Shown: positions 1 through 5,974, counted from the stretch's first letter. The stretch is DNA of 5,974 nucleotides from Methanolobus sp. UBA32 (GCA_002507205.1 DAZF01000072.1:34557-40530); one strand, 5' to 3'. Numbers and translations are program-made. The notes: a model not told the origin generated them from the letters alone.

Positions 1-2019
1 ACCACATGGAGGCTGCATGCAGTCTCATCAGGTCCTGAAGGGATTGGTATTTCCGAATCCAGCCTGACGGTGTTTCAGGATTTCTTCGTTGACCCGGACC
101 TGCCCTACTCTGTAACAAGGGGTGAGGAATTCCCTGTGCAGGTGCAGGTCTACAATTATCTTGATACTGAGCAGGATGTTAAACTCACACTTTCAGGTGC
201 TGACTGGTTCGATATCATTGGTGATGATGTGCAGACAGTCACTGTGGATGCCAATGGTGTCGGGTATGCCAGCTTCACAATAAGCCCTACAGAAGTTGGC
301 AAGCACATCGTAGAGATAACAGGCCAGACAACTAAGAGGGCGGATGCTGTCAGGAAGGATATGATCGTGGAAGCAGAAGGTGCAACCCGTGAGCTTGTTG
401 ATAACGGAGTGCTCAGCAATGGTTCTGTGGAACTCGATACAACACTTCCTGCGGATATAGTACAGGATTCCGAAAAAGTACTTGTGAGCTTTACTCCAAG
501 TATAGTTGCACAGAGCATAAGCGGAGTGGATGACCTGCTGGGTATGCCTTACGGATGCGGTGAGCAGAACATGATGCTCTTCTCAACTGATGTTGAGGTA
601 TTGCGCTACCTGAAGGCAACCGGACAGGATAATCCTGAAATGAGGGCGAAGGCTGAGATGTATATAATCACAGGTTACCAGCGTGAACTGACCTACCGTC
701 ACAATGATGGTTCTTTTTCAGCATTTGGTGAGAGCGATGAGAGTGGCAGTCTCTGGTTGACATCTTTCGTGCTGTCCCAGTTCAGTGGTGCAAGGGATGT
801 GACAACCATTGATGAGAACATTCTTTCCGAGTCTGCGGACTGGATAGAATCCCACCAACAGGAAGATGGTTCATGGGAGCAGGTCGGTTTTGTGATACAT
901 CAGGACATGATGGGTGGCGTGAGCGGAACCTATGCACTGACTGCATATGTGACCCTCGCACTGGATGAGTATGGTGCTGCAAGCCCTGTTGTCATGGCAA
1001 ATGCACAGAAGTATCTTGAGGACAACCTTGCCAGCCAGGACGATCCTTATGCACTGGCAATCGGAACTCTTGTCCTGCAGAAACTCAACAGTCCCTTTGC
1101 CGATGAGGCCCTGAACGACCTGCTGGCAATTGCAAAGCAGGATGATGATGGTACTTACTGGGGTTATGGTGACGGAAATGTGCCAATGCCATACGAGTAC
1201 GGTGGCTATGGTTTTATAGCTCCTTCAAGCAAGAATGTGGAAACCACAGCCTATGCGACACTTGCTATGATAGAAGCCAGGAACCCCACAGCTATCTCAT
1301 CTCTGAAATGGATATCCGCACAGCGCAATTCCAACGGTGGTTTCTCCAGTACTCAGGATACCGTCATGGCTTTCAGGGCACTGATGAGCGCAGCAGCATC
1401 CGCAGGCAGGGATATCGATGCCACAGTGCATGTGATCGCTGACGGCACTGAGATAAGATCAGTGGATGTTAACCAGCAGAACTTCGATGTGGTGCAGATA
1501 ATTGAGATTCCCGAAGGTACCTCAGAACTCAAACTTGAAATGGAAGGTACGGGAGACCTGAATTACCAGCTTGTAAGGCGTTTCAATGTCATCCTGCCTG
1601 AAGTCACTGAACAGGACGAGATCGAGCTTGATGTGGAGTACGATTCCACAGATGTTGCCGTGAATGATATTGTTACGGTGAATGCCCATGTGAAGTACAA
1701 CGGAATTCGTGGCATCGCTGGCAGCATCACTTCAAGTGGAATGATGATAGTGGACCTCGCAGTTCCGACAGGTTTCAGTCCGGTATCTTCAAGCCTTGAA
1801 CTTCTCAAGGAGGAAGCCCTGATAACCCGTTACGAGATAGCAGGCAGAAAAGTTATCCTCTACATCGATGACATGCAGCCGGGTGAGGAACTGAACCTCA
1901 GTATGCAGGTAAGAGCACTGTTCCCTGTGAAAGCTATTGTGTCTGAAAGCAAGGCATATTCATACTACAATCCGGAGGTTGTGGCTGAAGCAAAAGGAAT
2001 GAATGTGACTGTGGTTTGA
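1..2019 (+). CDS. Alpha-2-macroglobulin / complement C3-like thioester protein, C-terminal part (5' end outside window)
   Basis: The frame is open from base 1 and begins with TTWRLHAV, a typical A2M-domain sequence, so the gene continues upstream. The in-frame GTG at 70 is an internal valine, not a start. Numbering visible codons from base 1: the A2M/MG-type beta domain with DLPYSVTRGE lies at about 1-130. The thioester domain lies at about 153-463, with PYGCGEQN (GCGEQ at 185-189, bases 553-567), VIHQDMMGG with its His at 300 (bases 898-900), and NGGFSSTQDT near its end. A CUB-like stretch follows, then an A2M receptor-binding-type domain at about 543-668 (VPTGF, RYEIAGRKVILY, ALFPVKA, YSYYNPEV). 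The thioester Cys is the only cysteine in the visible 672 residues. In this family the Cys-Gln thioester is exposed on proteolysis and attaches covalently to targets. An extracellular or surface location is inferred, because the signal peptide and bait region lie outside the window. There is no C-terminal membrane anchor. The family call is firm; the physiological target is unknown. Confidence 0.95.
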   Translation, partial: TTWRLHAVSSGPEGIGISESSLTVFQDFFVDPDLPYSVTRGEEFPVQVQVYNYLDTEQDVKLTLSGADWFDIIGDDVQTVTVDANGVGYASFTISPTEVGKHIVEITGQTTKRADAVRKDMIVEAEGATRELVDNGVLSNGSVELDTTLPADIVQDSEKVLVSFTPSIVAQSISGVDDLLGMPYGCGEQNMMLFSTDVEVLRYLKATGQDNPEMRAKAEMYIITGYQRELTYRHNDGSFSAFGESDESGSLWLTSFVLSQFSGARDVTTIDENILSESADWIESHQQEDGSWEQVGFVIHQDMMGGVSGTYALTAYVTLALDEYGAASPVVMANAQKYLEDNLASQDDPYALAIGTLVLQKLNSPFADEALNDLLAIAKQDDDGTYWGYGDGNVPMPYEYGGYGFIAPSSKNVETTAYATLAMIEARNPTAISSLKWISAQRNSNGGFSSTQDTVMAFRALMSAAASAGRDIDATVHVIADGTEIRSVDVNQQNFDVVQIIEIPEGTSELKLEMEGTGDLNYQLVRRFNVILPEVTEQDEIELDVEYDSTDVAVNDIVTVNAHVKYNGIRGIAGSITSSGMMIVDLAVPTGFSPVSSSLELLKEEALITRYEIAGRKVILYIDDMQPGEELNLSMQVRALFPVKAIVSESKAYSYYNPEVVAEAKGMNVTVV

Positions 2020-2060
2020 AGAAAGGAGAGGGTTATCTCCTCTTCTTTTTATTTTATTTT
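2020..2060 (+). terminator. Hairpin plus T-rich tract after the thioester gene
   Basis: Immediately after the TGA, AGGAGA (2024-2029) pairs with TCTCCT (2036-2041) around a six-base loop. The stem extends outward by GAA/TTC (2021-2023 with 2043-2045) if C2042 is bulged. A T-rich run follows (2046-2060, broken by single A's). Archaeal termination relies mainly on T-tracts, so the tract may matter more than the stem. The position right after a stop and before a separate promoter fits transcript termination. Confidence 0.6.
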
Positions 2061-2082
2061 ATATGCGATAAAATACGAACTG

Positions 2083-2091
2083 TATATTTAA
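2083..2091 (+). promoter_or_regulatory. Candidate archaeal TATA box for the small membrane protein
   Basis: TATATTTAA lies 43-51 bases upstream of the ATG at 2134. A start site about 25 bases downstream would give a leader of roughly 25 nt that includes the GGTG ribosome-binding element. A second T/A-rich match, TTTTATAT at 2057-2064, is further away and overlaps the terminator tract. No clear BRE was recognised, so this rests on position and composition only. Confidence 0.35.
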
Positions 2092-2122
2092 TTCAAAGCC
2101 AAATACTGCTCATTGATTCTGG

Positions 2123-2126
2123 GGTG
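2123..2126 (+). promoter_or_regulatory. Ribosome binding element deciding the ATG at 2134
   Basis: GGTG (within GGGGTGG, 2121-2127) matches part of the archaeal Shine-Dalgarno sequence GGAGGTGAT. It sits seven bases before the ATG at 2134. It supports that ATG over the in-frame TTG at 2113, which would lie upstream of this element. Confidence 0.45.
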
Positions 2127-2133
2127 GTTTCAA

Positions 2134-2519
2134 ATGAACAAATATCTGAAAATGTTTCTTTTCGGACTGGTGGTGTGGCTAATTCCTTTTCTCGTATCCT
2201 TTGCCTTTGTGGACAGGCAGGGCAATTTCACTATAGATGAGACATTTTTCAAATCCATAATGGTAGTTACAGGTGCTCTTGTGGGTGTCGTTCTTGCTGT
2301 CAGGTATTTCAGGGATGTTGAAACAGGCTACATCAACGAAGGTATCCTTCTTGGAGTAATCTGGTTGATAGTGAATCTTGCACTGGATCTGGCAATGGTG
2401 TCCGGTGGATTCTTCCAGACGACAGTTACCCAGTACTTCACAGTATCGGCATGAGGTATCTGGTTATGCCCATTTATACCATAGGAATGGGCTATGCTCT
2501 GATGCAAAGAACAAGCTGA
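2134..2519 (+). pseudogene. Small four-helix membrane protein, frameshifted near its C-terminus
   Basis: As written, the ATG at 2134 gives 106 residues ending in YFTVSA at the TGA at 2452-2454. The next frame continues without a gap as MRYLVMPIYTIGMGYALMQRTS and stops at 2517-2519. Adding one base between 2443 and 2444 changes GTA-TCG-GCA to GAT-ATC-GGC and yields YFTDIGMRYLVMP, giving 128 residues with four hydrophobic helices (about 7-26, 38-58, 69-90 and 106-124). This resembles a family of small four-TM proteins of unknown function in methanogens and bacteria, recalled from its helix pattern and a Y-x-x-DIG-x-x-Y-L-x-x-P C-terminal motif. The start was chosen for its GGTG element and its position after a TATA-like box. 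Without the repair the fourth helix is lost. The frameshift may be a sequencing error or a real mutation. Confidence 0.8.
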
Positions 2520-2560
2520 ATTCCAGTTTTTCTGGCCATTTATCTTGTAATTACAACACC

Positions 2561-2568
2561 TTTATCTT
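2561..2568 (+). promoter_or_regulatory. Candidate TATA box for the methyltransferase gene
   Basis: TTTATCTT is centred about 25 bases before the ATG at 2590. That is the spacing expected for a leaderless or very short-leader archaeal transcript. No Shine-Dalgarno match precedes this ATG, which agrees with leaderless initiation. The motif is a weak match and could be chance in AT-rich DNA. Confidence 0.3.
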
Positions 2569-2589
2569 TTTCGAAAACAATGAACCGCT

Positions 2590-3270
2590 ATGACCATTCA
2601 GTACCGGAACATTGTTCCATGGGCCCGTTCGTTTCAGGAATATGTTGACATGTTCAATCTCAGCGAGGAAGACCTGAACAGTTCCATTCTCGGATGTGGT
2701 GATGATCCTGCGAGTTTTAACTATGAAATGAGACAACAGGGTAAATCGGTAGTTTCCGTAGACCCTATCTATAAATTGACAGGGATTTCATCGAAAAGAG
2801 AATCGATGAGACATATATTGATGTGCTGGAGCAGACCCGGGCGAATCAGGATAAATTTGTATGGGGTAATATTTTCTCGGTCGAGGAACTGGGAAAAATC
2901 CGCATGGACTCTATGAGGCTATTTCTTGAGGATTTTGAGGAAGGCAAAAAACAGGGTCGTTATATTGCAGGTGAACTGCCAGAGCTTCCATTTGACGATA
3001 ATTCATTTGACCTTGCACATGTGTCACATCTATTGTTCTTATATTCGGAGCAGCTTTCCTTGAATTTCACCTTCATGCGATCGATGAACTGCTGAGAGTT
3101 GCAGATGAAGTAAGGATATCCCCTTGCTAGATCAGAATTCAAGGAAATCGATACATCTTGATGAAGTGATTGACTACCTGCTTTCAAAGGGAATCTCTGT
3201 TTACGAGGAGAAGGTGAATTATGAATTCCAGAAAGGCGGGAACACGATGCTGAGGATTATTCAGGATTAA
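2590..3270 (+). pseudogene. Class I SAM-dependent methyltransferase, broken by three one-base deletions
   Basis: Three consecutive frames together encode one protein. Frame one runs from the ATG at 2590 to about 2778, frame two from 2779 to about 3062, frame three from 3063 to about 3118, and the first frame resumes from 3119 to the TAA at 3268-3270. One added base after 2778, 3062 and 3118 gives KLDRDF, LSLEFH and VRIFPLL and a 227-residue product with no internal stop. Recognisable parts are the SAM-binding loop ILGCGDDPASF (33-43), the acidic end of strand 2 in SVDPIY (Asp58), the post-loop LPFDDNSFDLA (133-143), HLLFLYSEQLSLEFH and a C-terminal YEFQKGGN. The substrate is unknown. An in-frame TGA at 2581-2583 makes 2590 the first possible start. 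Each unrepaired frame ends early (2914-2916, 3093-3095 and a TAG at 3128-3130). The rest of the sequence looks well preserved, so the damage is recent or artefactual. Confidence 0.85.
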
Positions 3271-3321
3271 TCTGTTCTCCGGATTTAGTTTTCAGATAGA
3301 AAATAACATCATAGTCTGCCA

Positions 3322-3810
3322 TTAGCCGTTATTTGATTCCACTCTTGTCAATACATTCAAGGTCACAGCGTTCTCTTCTGCAATTGCGCCTTCTATCCGG
3401 TTTACAAGAAGACGGAATGCATTTTCTTTATCCAGTTCAGCATAATCTCCAATTCTGTGGACAAATAGCTGTTTTTGAGTTTCCAGGTATTGTTCCGTTG
3501 ATCGATAGTTCTTCCATTGTTCTCTATGGTGAAAAACACCTTCTAACGCAATTGCAAATGCTACTGCCACTCCAATGACTGTTACGGAAAATTTAGCAAC
3601 ATCTACATTCAAGTTCCCGATTGGCACTATGATGGAAACATTGTTGATAACTGGTATCAGAACAGCTCCTGTGGCTGCTATGACTTGAGTTTGCTGATAC
3701 CTCTTCTTCATTTTTACAGATTTGTTATCATACCATGACCTGTATTGTTCAAGCCTGTTATCCAGGTATTGTTCAGCAGTGCTTTGAACATCATCTATAT
3801 CATCAACCAT
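3322..3810 (-). CDS. DUF4231 family two-TM membrane protein (SLATT-like)
   Basis: This is an intact 162-residue protein. An N-terminal helix (about 10-40) carries YLDNRLEQYRSWYDNK, a DUF4231-like amphipathic segment with a conserved Trp. Two hydrophobic helices follow (about 42-62 and 72-93). The C-terminal cytosolic part has QWKNYRSTEQYLETQKQLF (98-116) and RLLVNRIEGAIAEEN (133-147), which match the W-x-x-Y-R-x-T-x-E and R-x-E-x-x-x-x-E-E patterns of the family. DUF4231 is grouped with SLATT domains, two-TM modules proposed as membrane effectors in nucleotide-signalled conflict systems. No SMODS, SLOG or other partner gene is visible here, so that role is only a possibility. The gene is tail-to-tail with the methyltransferase (51 bases apart) and divergent from mutS. 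There is no ribosome binding site before the ATG, and a TATA-like box 26 bases upstream suggests a leaderless transcript. Confidence 0.8.
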   Translation of the reverse strand: MVDDIDDVQSTAEQYLDNRLEQYRSWYDNKSVKMKKRYQQTQVIAATGAVLIPVINNVSIIVPIGNLNVDVAKFSVTVIGVAVAFAIALEGVFHHREQWKNYRSTEQYLETQKQLFVHRIGDYAELDKENAFRLLVNRIEGAIAEENAVTLNVLTRVESNNG

Positions 3811-3832
3811 TAATAAAAATTGGATCTTGAAG

Positions 3833-3840
3833 TACTTAAA
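3833..3840 (-). promoter_or_regulatory. Candidate TATA box for the DUF4231 gene
   Basis: Read on the minus strand this is TTTAAGTA, centred about 26 bases upstream of the ATG (A at 3810). This is the spacing expected for a leaderless archaeal transcript. The lack of any purine-rich ribosome binding site between it and the ATG supports that reading. Confidence 0.45.
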
Positions 3841-3918
3841 TGAATATGTTTTATTGAATTATTTTGTGTATTTGGTTACAGGAGCATGAAAAAAGTTGAT
3901 CTTGAAGAAAGAATTCCC

Positions 3919-3928
3919 TTTTAAATTA
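3919..3928 (+). promoter_or_regulatory. Candidate TATA box for mutS
   Basis: TTTTAAATTA is the best TATA-like plus-strand match upstream of mutS. It lies 80-89 bases before the ATG and implies an untranslated leader of roughly 55-60 nt. No clear BRE flanks it, and the region is AT-rich, so chance matches are likely. Confidence 0.3.
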
Positions 3929-3952
3929 GTGTCAATTTGTTTTCCAATGCAA

Positions 3953-3999
3953 ACACAAAAATACTAACAACCAGATAATTTGCAGCACCAATTTTGTGT
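3953..3999 (+). repeat. Inverted repeat in the mutS leader
   Basis: ACACAAAA at 3953-3960 is the exact reverse complement of TTTTGTGT at 3992-3999, separated by 31 bases. The right arm ends eight bases before the mutS ATG. In RNA this could form an AU-rich stem next to the start codon. A third, direct copy of TTTTGTGT lies at 3862-3869, outside the predicted leader. Confidence 0.4.
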
Positions 4000-4007
4000 G
4001 AACTATT

Positions 4008-5974
4008 ATGAATAAAGTAACCCCTGCCATGCAGCAGTTCTATGCGGCCAAGGAAGAGCATAAGGATGCCCTAATATTCTTCAGAATGGGAGATTTCTAT
4101 GAATCCTTTGGAGAGGATGCGAAGACCATTGCAAAGGAACTCGAAATAACCCTGACCACTCGTGGGAAGGACAGGGATGGAGATAAAATGCCGCTGGCAG
4201 GCATCCCTTATCATGCCATTGATACTTATCTTCCCCGGCTTATCAAAAAGGGTTACAAGGTTGCCATATGTGAGCAGCTTGAGGACCCGAAGAAAGCAAA
4301 GGGTGTGGTGAAAAGGGGAGTTGTCCGTGTAGTCACGCCGGGCACTGCAATGGATTCTTCCATGTTTACGGATTCCTCCAACAACTATCTCATGGCGCTC
4401 TATGGGGAAAAGGATGAATACGGGATCTCTTTTCTGGATATTTCCACCGGTGAATTCCTTACCACACAGTTCACAGATATCGCTCCATATAACAGAATTA
4501 CGAGCGAAGCTGCACGTATGGGTCCATCGGAATGCATCATGCCCCGTTCCTTGCTATCGGATTCTGTTCTCACAGAACGTATGAAGGAACTGAGGATCAT
4601 CGTTCACGAATTTGACGGGGATGCTTTTGACTTCGAGAGGGCTGAAAAAGTGCTCAGTGAACACTTCAAAGTATCAACTCTGGAAGGCATGGGTTGCAGC
4701 GAACTCCCGTGTGCAGTTTCTTCTGCGGGAGCAGCGTTGCGTTATGCAATGGATACCCAGATGAGGGAACTATCACAGGTGCAGTCCCTCAATACATATT
4801 TCGATTCCGAGTTCATGGTGCTGGACGCCATCACTTTGAGAAACCTTGAGATCGTCCGCAACGTAAGAGGCGAGGGCAATGATTCTTCCCTTATCGGGGT
4901 GCTTGATGAGACAAAGACTCCAATGGGGAGGAGACAACTCCAGAAATGGCTTCTTAAGCCATTGGTCTCGACAGATGCTATCAATGATCGTCTGGATGCG
5001 GTTGCATGGCTCCATGATAATACGCTGGTCCGTTTTGACATCCGTGCCCACCTTTCATATGTAAAGGATATGGAGCGGCTTGTTGGAAGGGTAATGTATG
5101 GCAATTCTAATGCAAGGGACCTTGTAGCATTGAAAAAATCACTTGAAGCTGTTCCGCTTTTACTTGAATCTCTCCGGGAATGCAAAGATGTGGATTTACT
5201 GGAGAGCATCGTATCACAACTATCTTCTTTCGGGGAACTGAACGACCTTGCTAAACTGATCGACAGTGCCATTGTGGAAGAACCCCCCCTCAGTGTGAGG
5301 GATGGGGGAATGATAAAAGCCGGATACAATGAGCAGTTAGATGAGCTATTCGACCTGTCAAAGAACGGCAAGCAATGGATTGCCAGGTTCCAGCAGAAAG
5401 AAAGGGAAAGGACCGGTATCAAGTCCATGAAGGTCGGTTACAACAAGGTTTTCGGATATTATCTCGAGGTAACAAAGGCTAACATTTCCCAGGTCCCTGA
5501 TGATTATATCAGGAAGCAGACAATGACCAATGCCGAGCGTTTCTACACTCCTGAACTCAAGGAGCGTGAGAGTGCCATCCTTTCCGCTGATGAGAAAATG
5601 ACAGCACTTGAATACGAGTTGCTCTGCGATGTCAATTCGACTGTTGCATCATACTCAAAACAATTACAGGAAACAGCTGGCTTCATTGGTATGCTGGATG
5701 TAATGGCAAACCTTGCTGAAGTGGCCGCTAATAATAATTATGTAAGGCCCGCGATAACTCCTGATTGCAGACTCCTTATCAGGGATGGCAGACACCCCGT
5801 GGTGGAGAACACAGTTCCCGGCGGTTTTGTTCCCAATGATACGGAAATGGATTGCAGTGAGAACCAGTTCCAGCTTATAACCGGACCAAACATGGCCGGT
5901 AAATCCACTTACATGAGGCAGATTGCCATGATTGTCATAATGGCACAGGCCGGTTCCTTCGTGCCTGCTTCCCA
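4008..5974 (+). CDS. mutS: DNA mismatch repair protein MutS (3' end outside window)
   Basis: MutS binds mismatched or looped DNA and uses ATP to recruit MutL and start repair. The first 655 codons are visible and uninterrupted, out of roughly 880-900 usual for the family. The N-terminal mismatch-recognition domain carries the Phe-x-Glu motif in MGDFYESF (Phe30, Glu32), followed by MPLAGIPYHA and CEQLEDP. The connector and lever domains follow, with SLIGVLDETKTPMGRRQLQ from residue 293. The clamp region has GYNKVFGYYLEVTKAN from residue 477. The ATPase domain begins with the Walker A motif GPNMAGKST at 626-634; Walker B and the dimerisation part lie beyond the edge. The ATG at 4008 is the first possible start, because an in-frame TGA lies at 3999-4001. 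There is no strong ribosome binding site. The F-x-E motif places it in the MutS1 repair subfamily rather than MutS2. A mutL gene downstream is common in relatives but is not visible here. Confidence 0.98.
   Translation, partial: MNKVTPAMQQFYAAKEEHKDALIFFRMGDFYESFGEDAKTIAKELEITLTTRGKDRDGDKMPLAGIPYHAIDTYLPRLIKKGYKVAICEQLEDPKKAKGVVKRGVVRVVTPGTAMDSSMFTDSSNNYLMALYGEKDEYGISFLDISTGEFLTTQFTDIAPYNRITSEAARMGPSECIMPRSLLSDSVLTERMKELRIIVHEFDGDAFDFERAEKVLSEHFKVSTLEGMGCSELPCAVSSAGAALRYAMDTQMRELSQVQSLNTYFDSEFMVLDAITLRNLEIVRNVRGEGNDSSLIGVLDETKTPMGRRQLQKWLLKPLVSTDAINDRLDAVAWLHDNTLVRFDIRAHLSYVKDMERLVGRVMYGNSNARDLVALKKSLEAVPLLLESLRECKDVDLLESIVSQLSSFGELNDLAKLIDSAIVEEPPLSVRDGGMIKAGYNEQLDELFDLSKNGKQWIARFQQKERERTGIKSMKVGYNKVFGYYLEVTKANISQVPDDYIRKQTMTNAERFYTPELKERESAILSADEKMTALEYELLCDVNSTVASYSKQLQETAGFIGMLDVMANLAEVAANNNYVRPAITPDCRLLIRDGRHPVVENTVPGGFVPNDTEMDCSENQFQLITGPNMAGKSTYMRQIAMIVIMAQAGSFVPAS

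Larger units (their letters stand above)
3811..4007. other. Divergent intergenic region between DUF4231 gene and mutS
   Basis: This 197-base AT-rich stretch must hold promoters for both divergent genes. It contains the minus-strand TATA candidate at 3833-3840 and a plus-strand TTTTAAATTA at 3919-3928. If used for mutS, the latter would start transcription near 3950 and give a leader of about 58 nt. TTTTGTGT occurs at 3862-3869 and 3992-3999, with its inverted copy at 3953-3960. GATCTTGAAG occurs at 3823-3832 and 3898-3907. A 12-codon reading frame (3886-3924) is present but has no support as a gene. No RNA gene was recognised. Confidence 0.5.

Noticed and set aside
70..72. GTG as the start of the thioester protein
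   Set aside because: The frame is open back to base 1 and the upstream codons (TTWRLHAV, GIGISESSL) belong to the A2M domain, so this GTG is an internal valine.
2113..2133. TTG at 2113 as start of the small membrane protein
   Set aside because: The GGTG ribosome-binding element lies between it and the ATG at 2134, and the extra seven residues add nothing recognisable.
2523..2535. CCAG-TTTTT-CTGG hairpin as terminator of the small membrane protein
   Set aside because: The stem is only four base pairs and has no clean T-tract after it, so it is too weak to call.
2823..3095. Independent 90-residue protein
   Set aside because: It is the middle portion of the methyltransferase. Its frame continues upstream to 2779 with family motifs, and its C-terminal end (NFTFMRSMNC) is out-of-frame translation after the deletion at 3062.
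2776..3120. Programmed ribosomal frameshifting in the methyltransferase
   Set aside because: Three separate shifts would be needed in one short gene, with no slippery heptamer at any of the sites. Deletions or sequencing errors are far simpler.
3128..3130. TAG as a pyrrolysine codon in the methyltransferase
   Set aside because: Methanosarcinaceae can read TAG as pyrrolysine, but this TAG appears only in the shifted frame. Restoring one base at 3118 removes it and gives FPLLDQNS, which fits the protein.
3271..3321. Bidirectional terminator between the convergent methyltransferase and DUF4231 genes
   Set aside because: Only a five-base pairing (ATCTG/CAGAT) and short T or A runs are present; no convincing structure was seen.
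3886..3924. Small 12-codon gene (MKKVDLEERIPF) upstream of mutS
   Set aside because: The AGGAG before it is only one base from the ATG, too close for a normal ribosome binding site, and nothing else supports expression.
4742..5428. 228-residue reading frame on the minus strand inside mutS
   Set aside because: It is serine-rich antisense shadow of a highly conserved mutS coding region and resembles no known protein.

Overview
The window looks like a chromosome segment of a methylotrophic or aceticlastic methanogenic archaeon of the Methanosarcinaceae (Methanolobus/Methanococcoides-like). This is inferred from the MutS1 sequence style, AT-rich intergenic DNA with archaeal TATA-like boxes, starts without strong Shine-Dalgarno sites, and a T-rich terminator. 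No rRNA, tRNA, CRISPR array or mobile element is visible.

Layout. (1) 1-2019, plus strand: the C-terminal ~672 codons of an alpha-2-macroglobulin/complement C3-like thioester protein. It enters from the left edge in an open frame, carries an intact GCGEQ thioester and a C3-like catalytic His, and ends with a receptor-binding-type domain. A hairpin plus T-tract follows its stop. (2) 2134-2519, plus: a small four-helix membrane protein broken near its C-terminus by one missing base. (3) 2590-3270, plus: a class I SAM-dependent methyltransferase broken by three separate one-base deletions. (4) 3322-3810, minus: an intact two-TM DUF4231 (SLATT-like) protein, tail-to-tail with the methyltransferase. 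(5) 3811-4007: a divergent, AT-rich intergenic region with short repeats. (6) 4008 to the right edge, plus: the first 655 codons of DNA mismatch repair protein MutS. It runs off the window just after the Walker A motif.

The genes do not form an obvious single pathway: a surface thioester protein, a small membrane protein, a methyltransferase, a membrane effector-like protein and a repair ATPase sit side by side with separate promoters. The most striking local feature is four one-base deletions within about 680 bp (2443-3119). The flanking genes, including about 2 kb of mutS and 2 kb of the thioester gene, read cleanly. Inserting one base at each site restores full-length, stop-free proteins, so either this stretch was sequenced poorly or two neighbouring genes were lost very recently. 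No new multi-gene system can be supported from the sequence. The best candidates for biological interest are the C3-like archaeal thioester protein and the DUF4231 protein.
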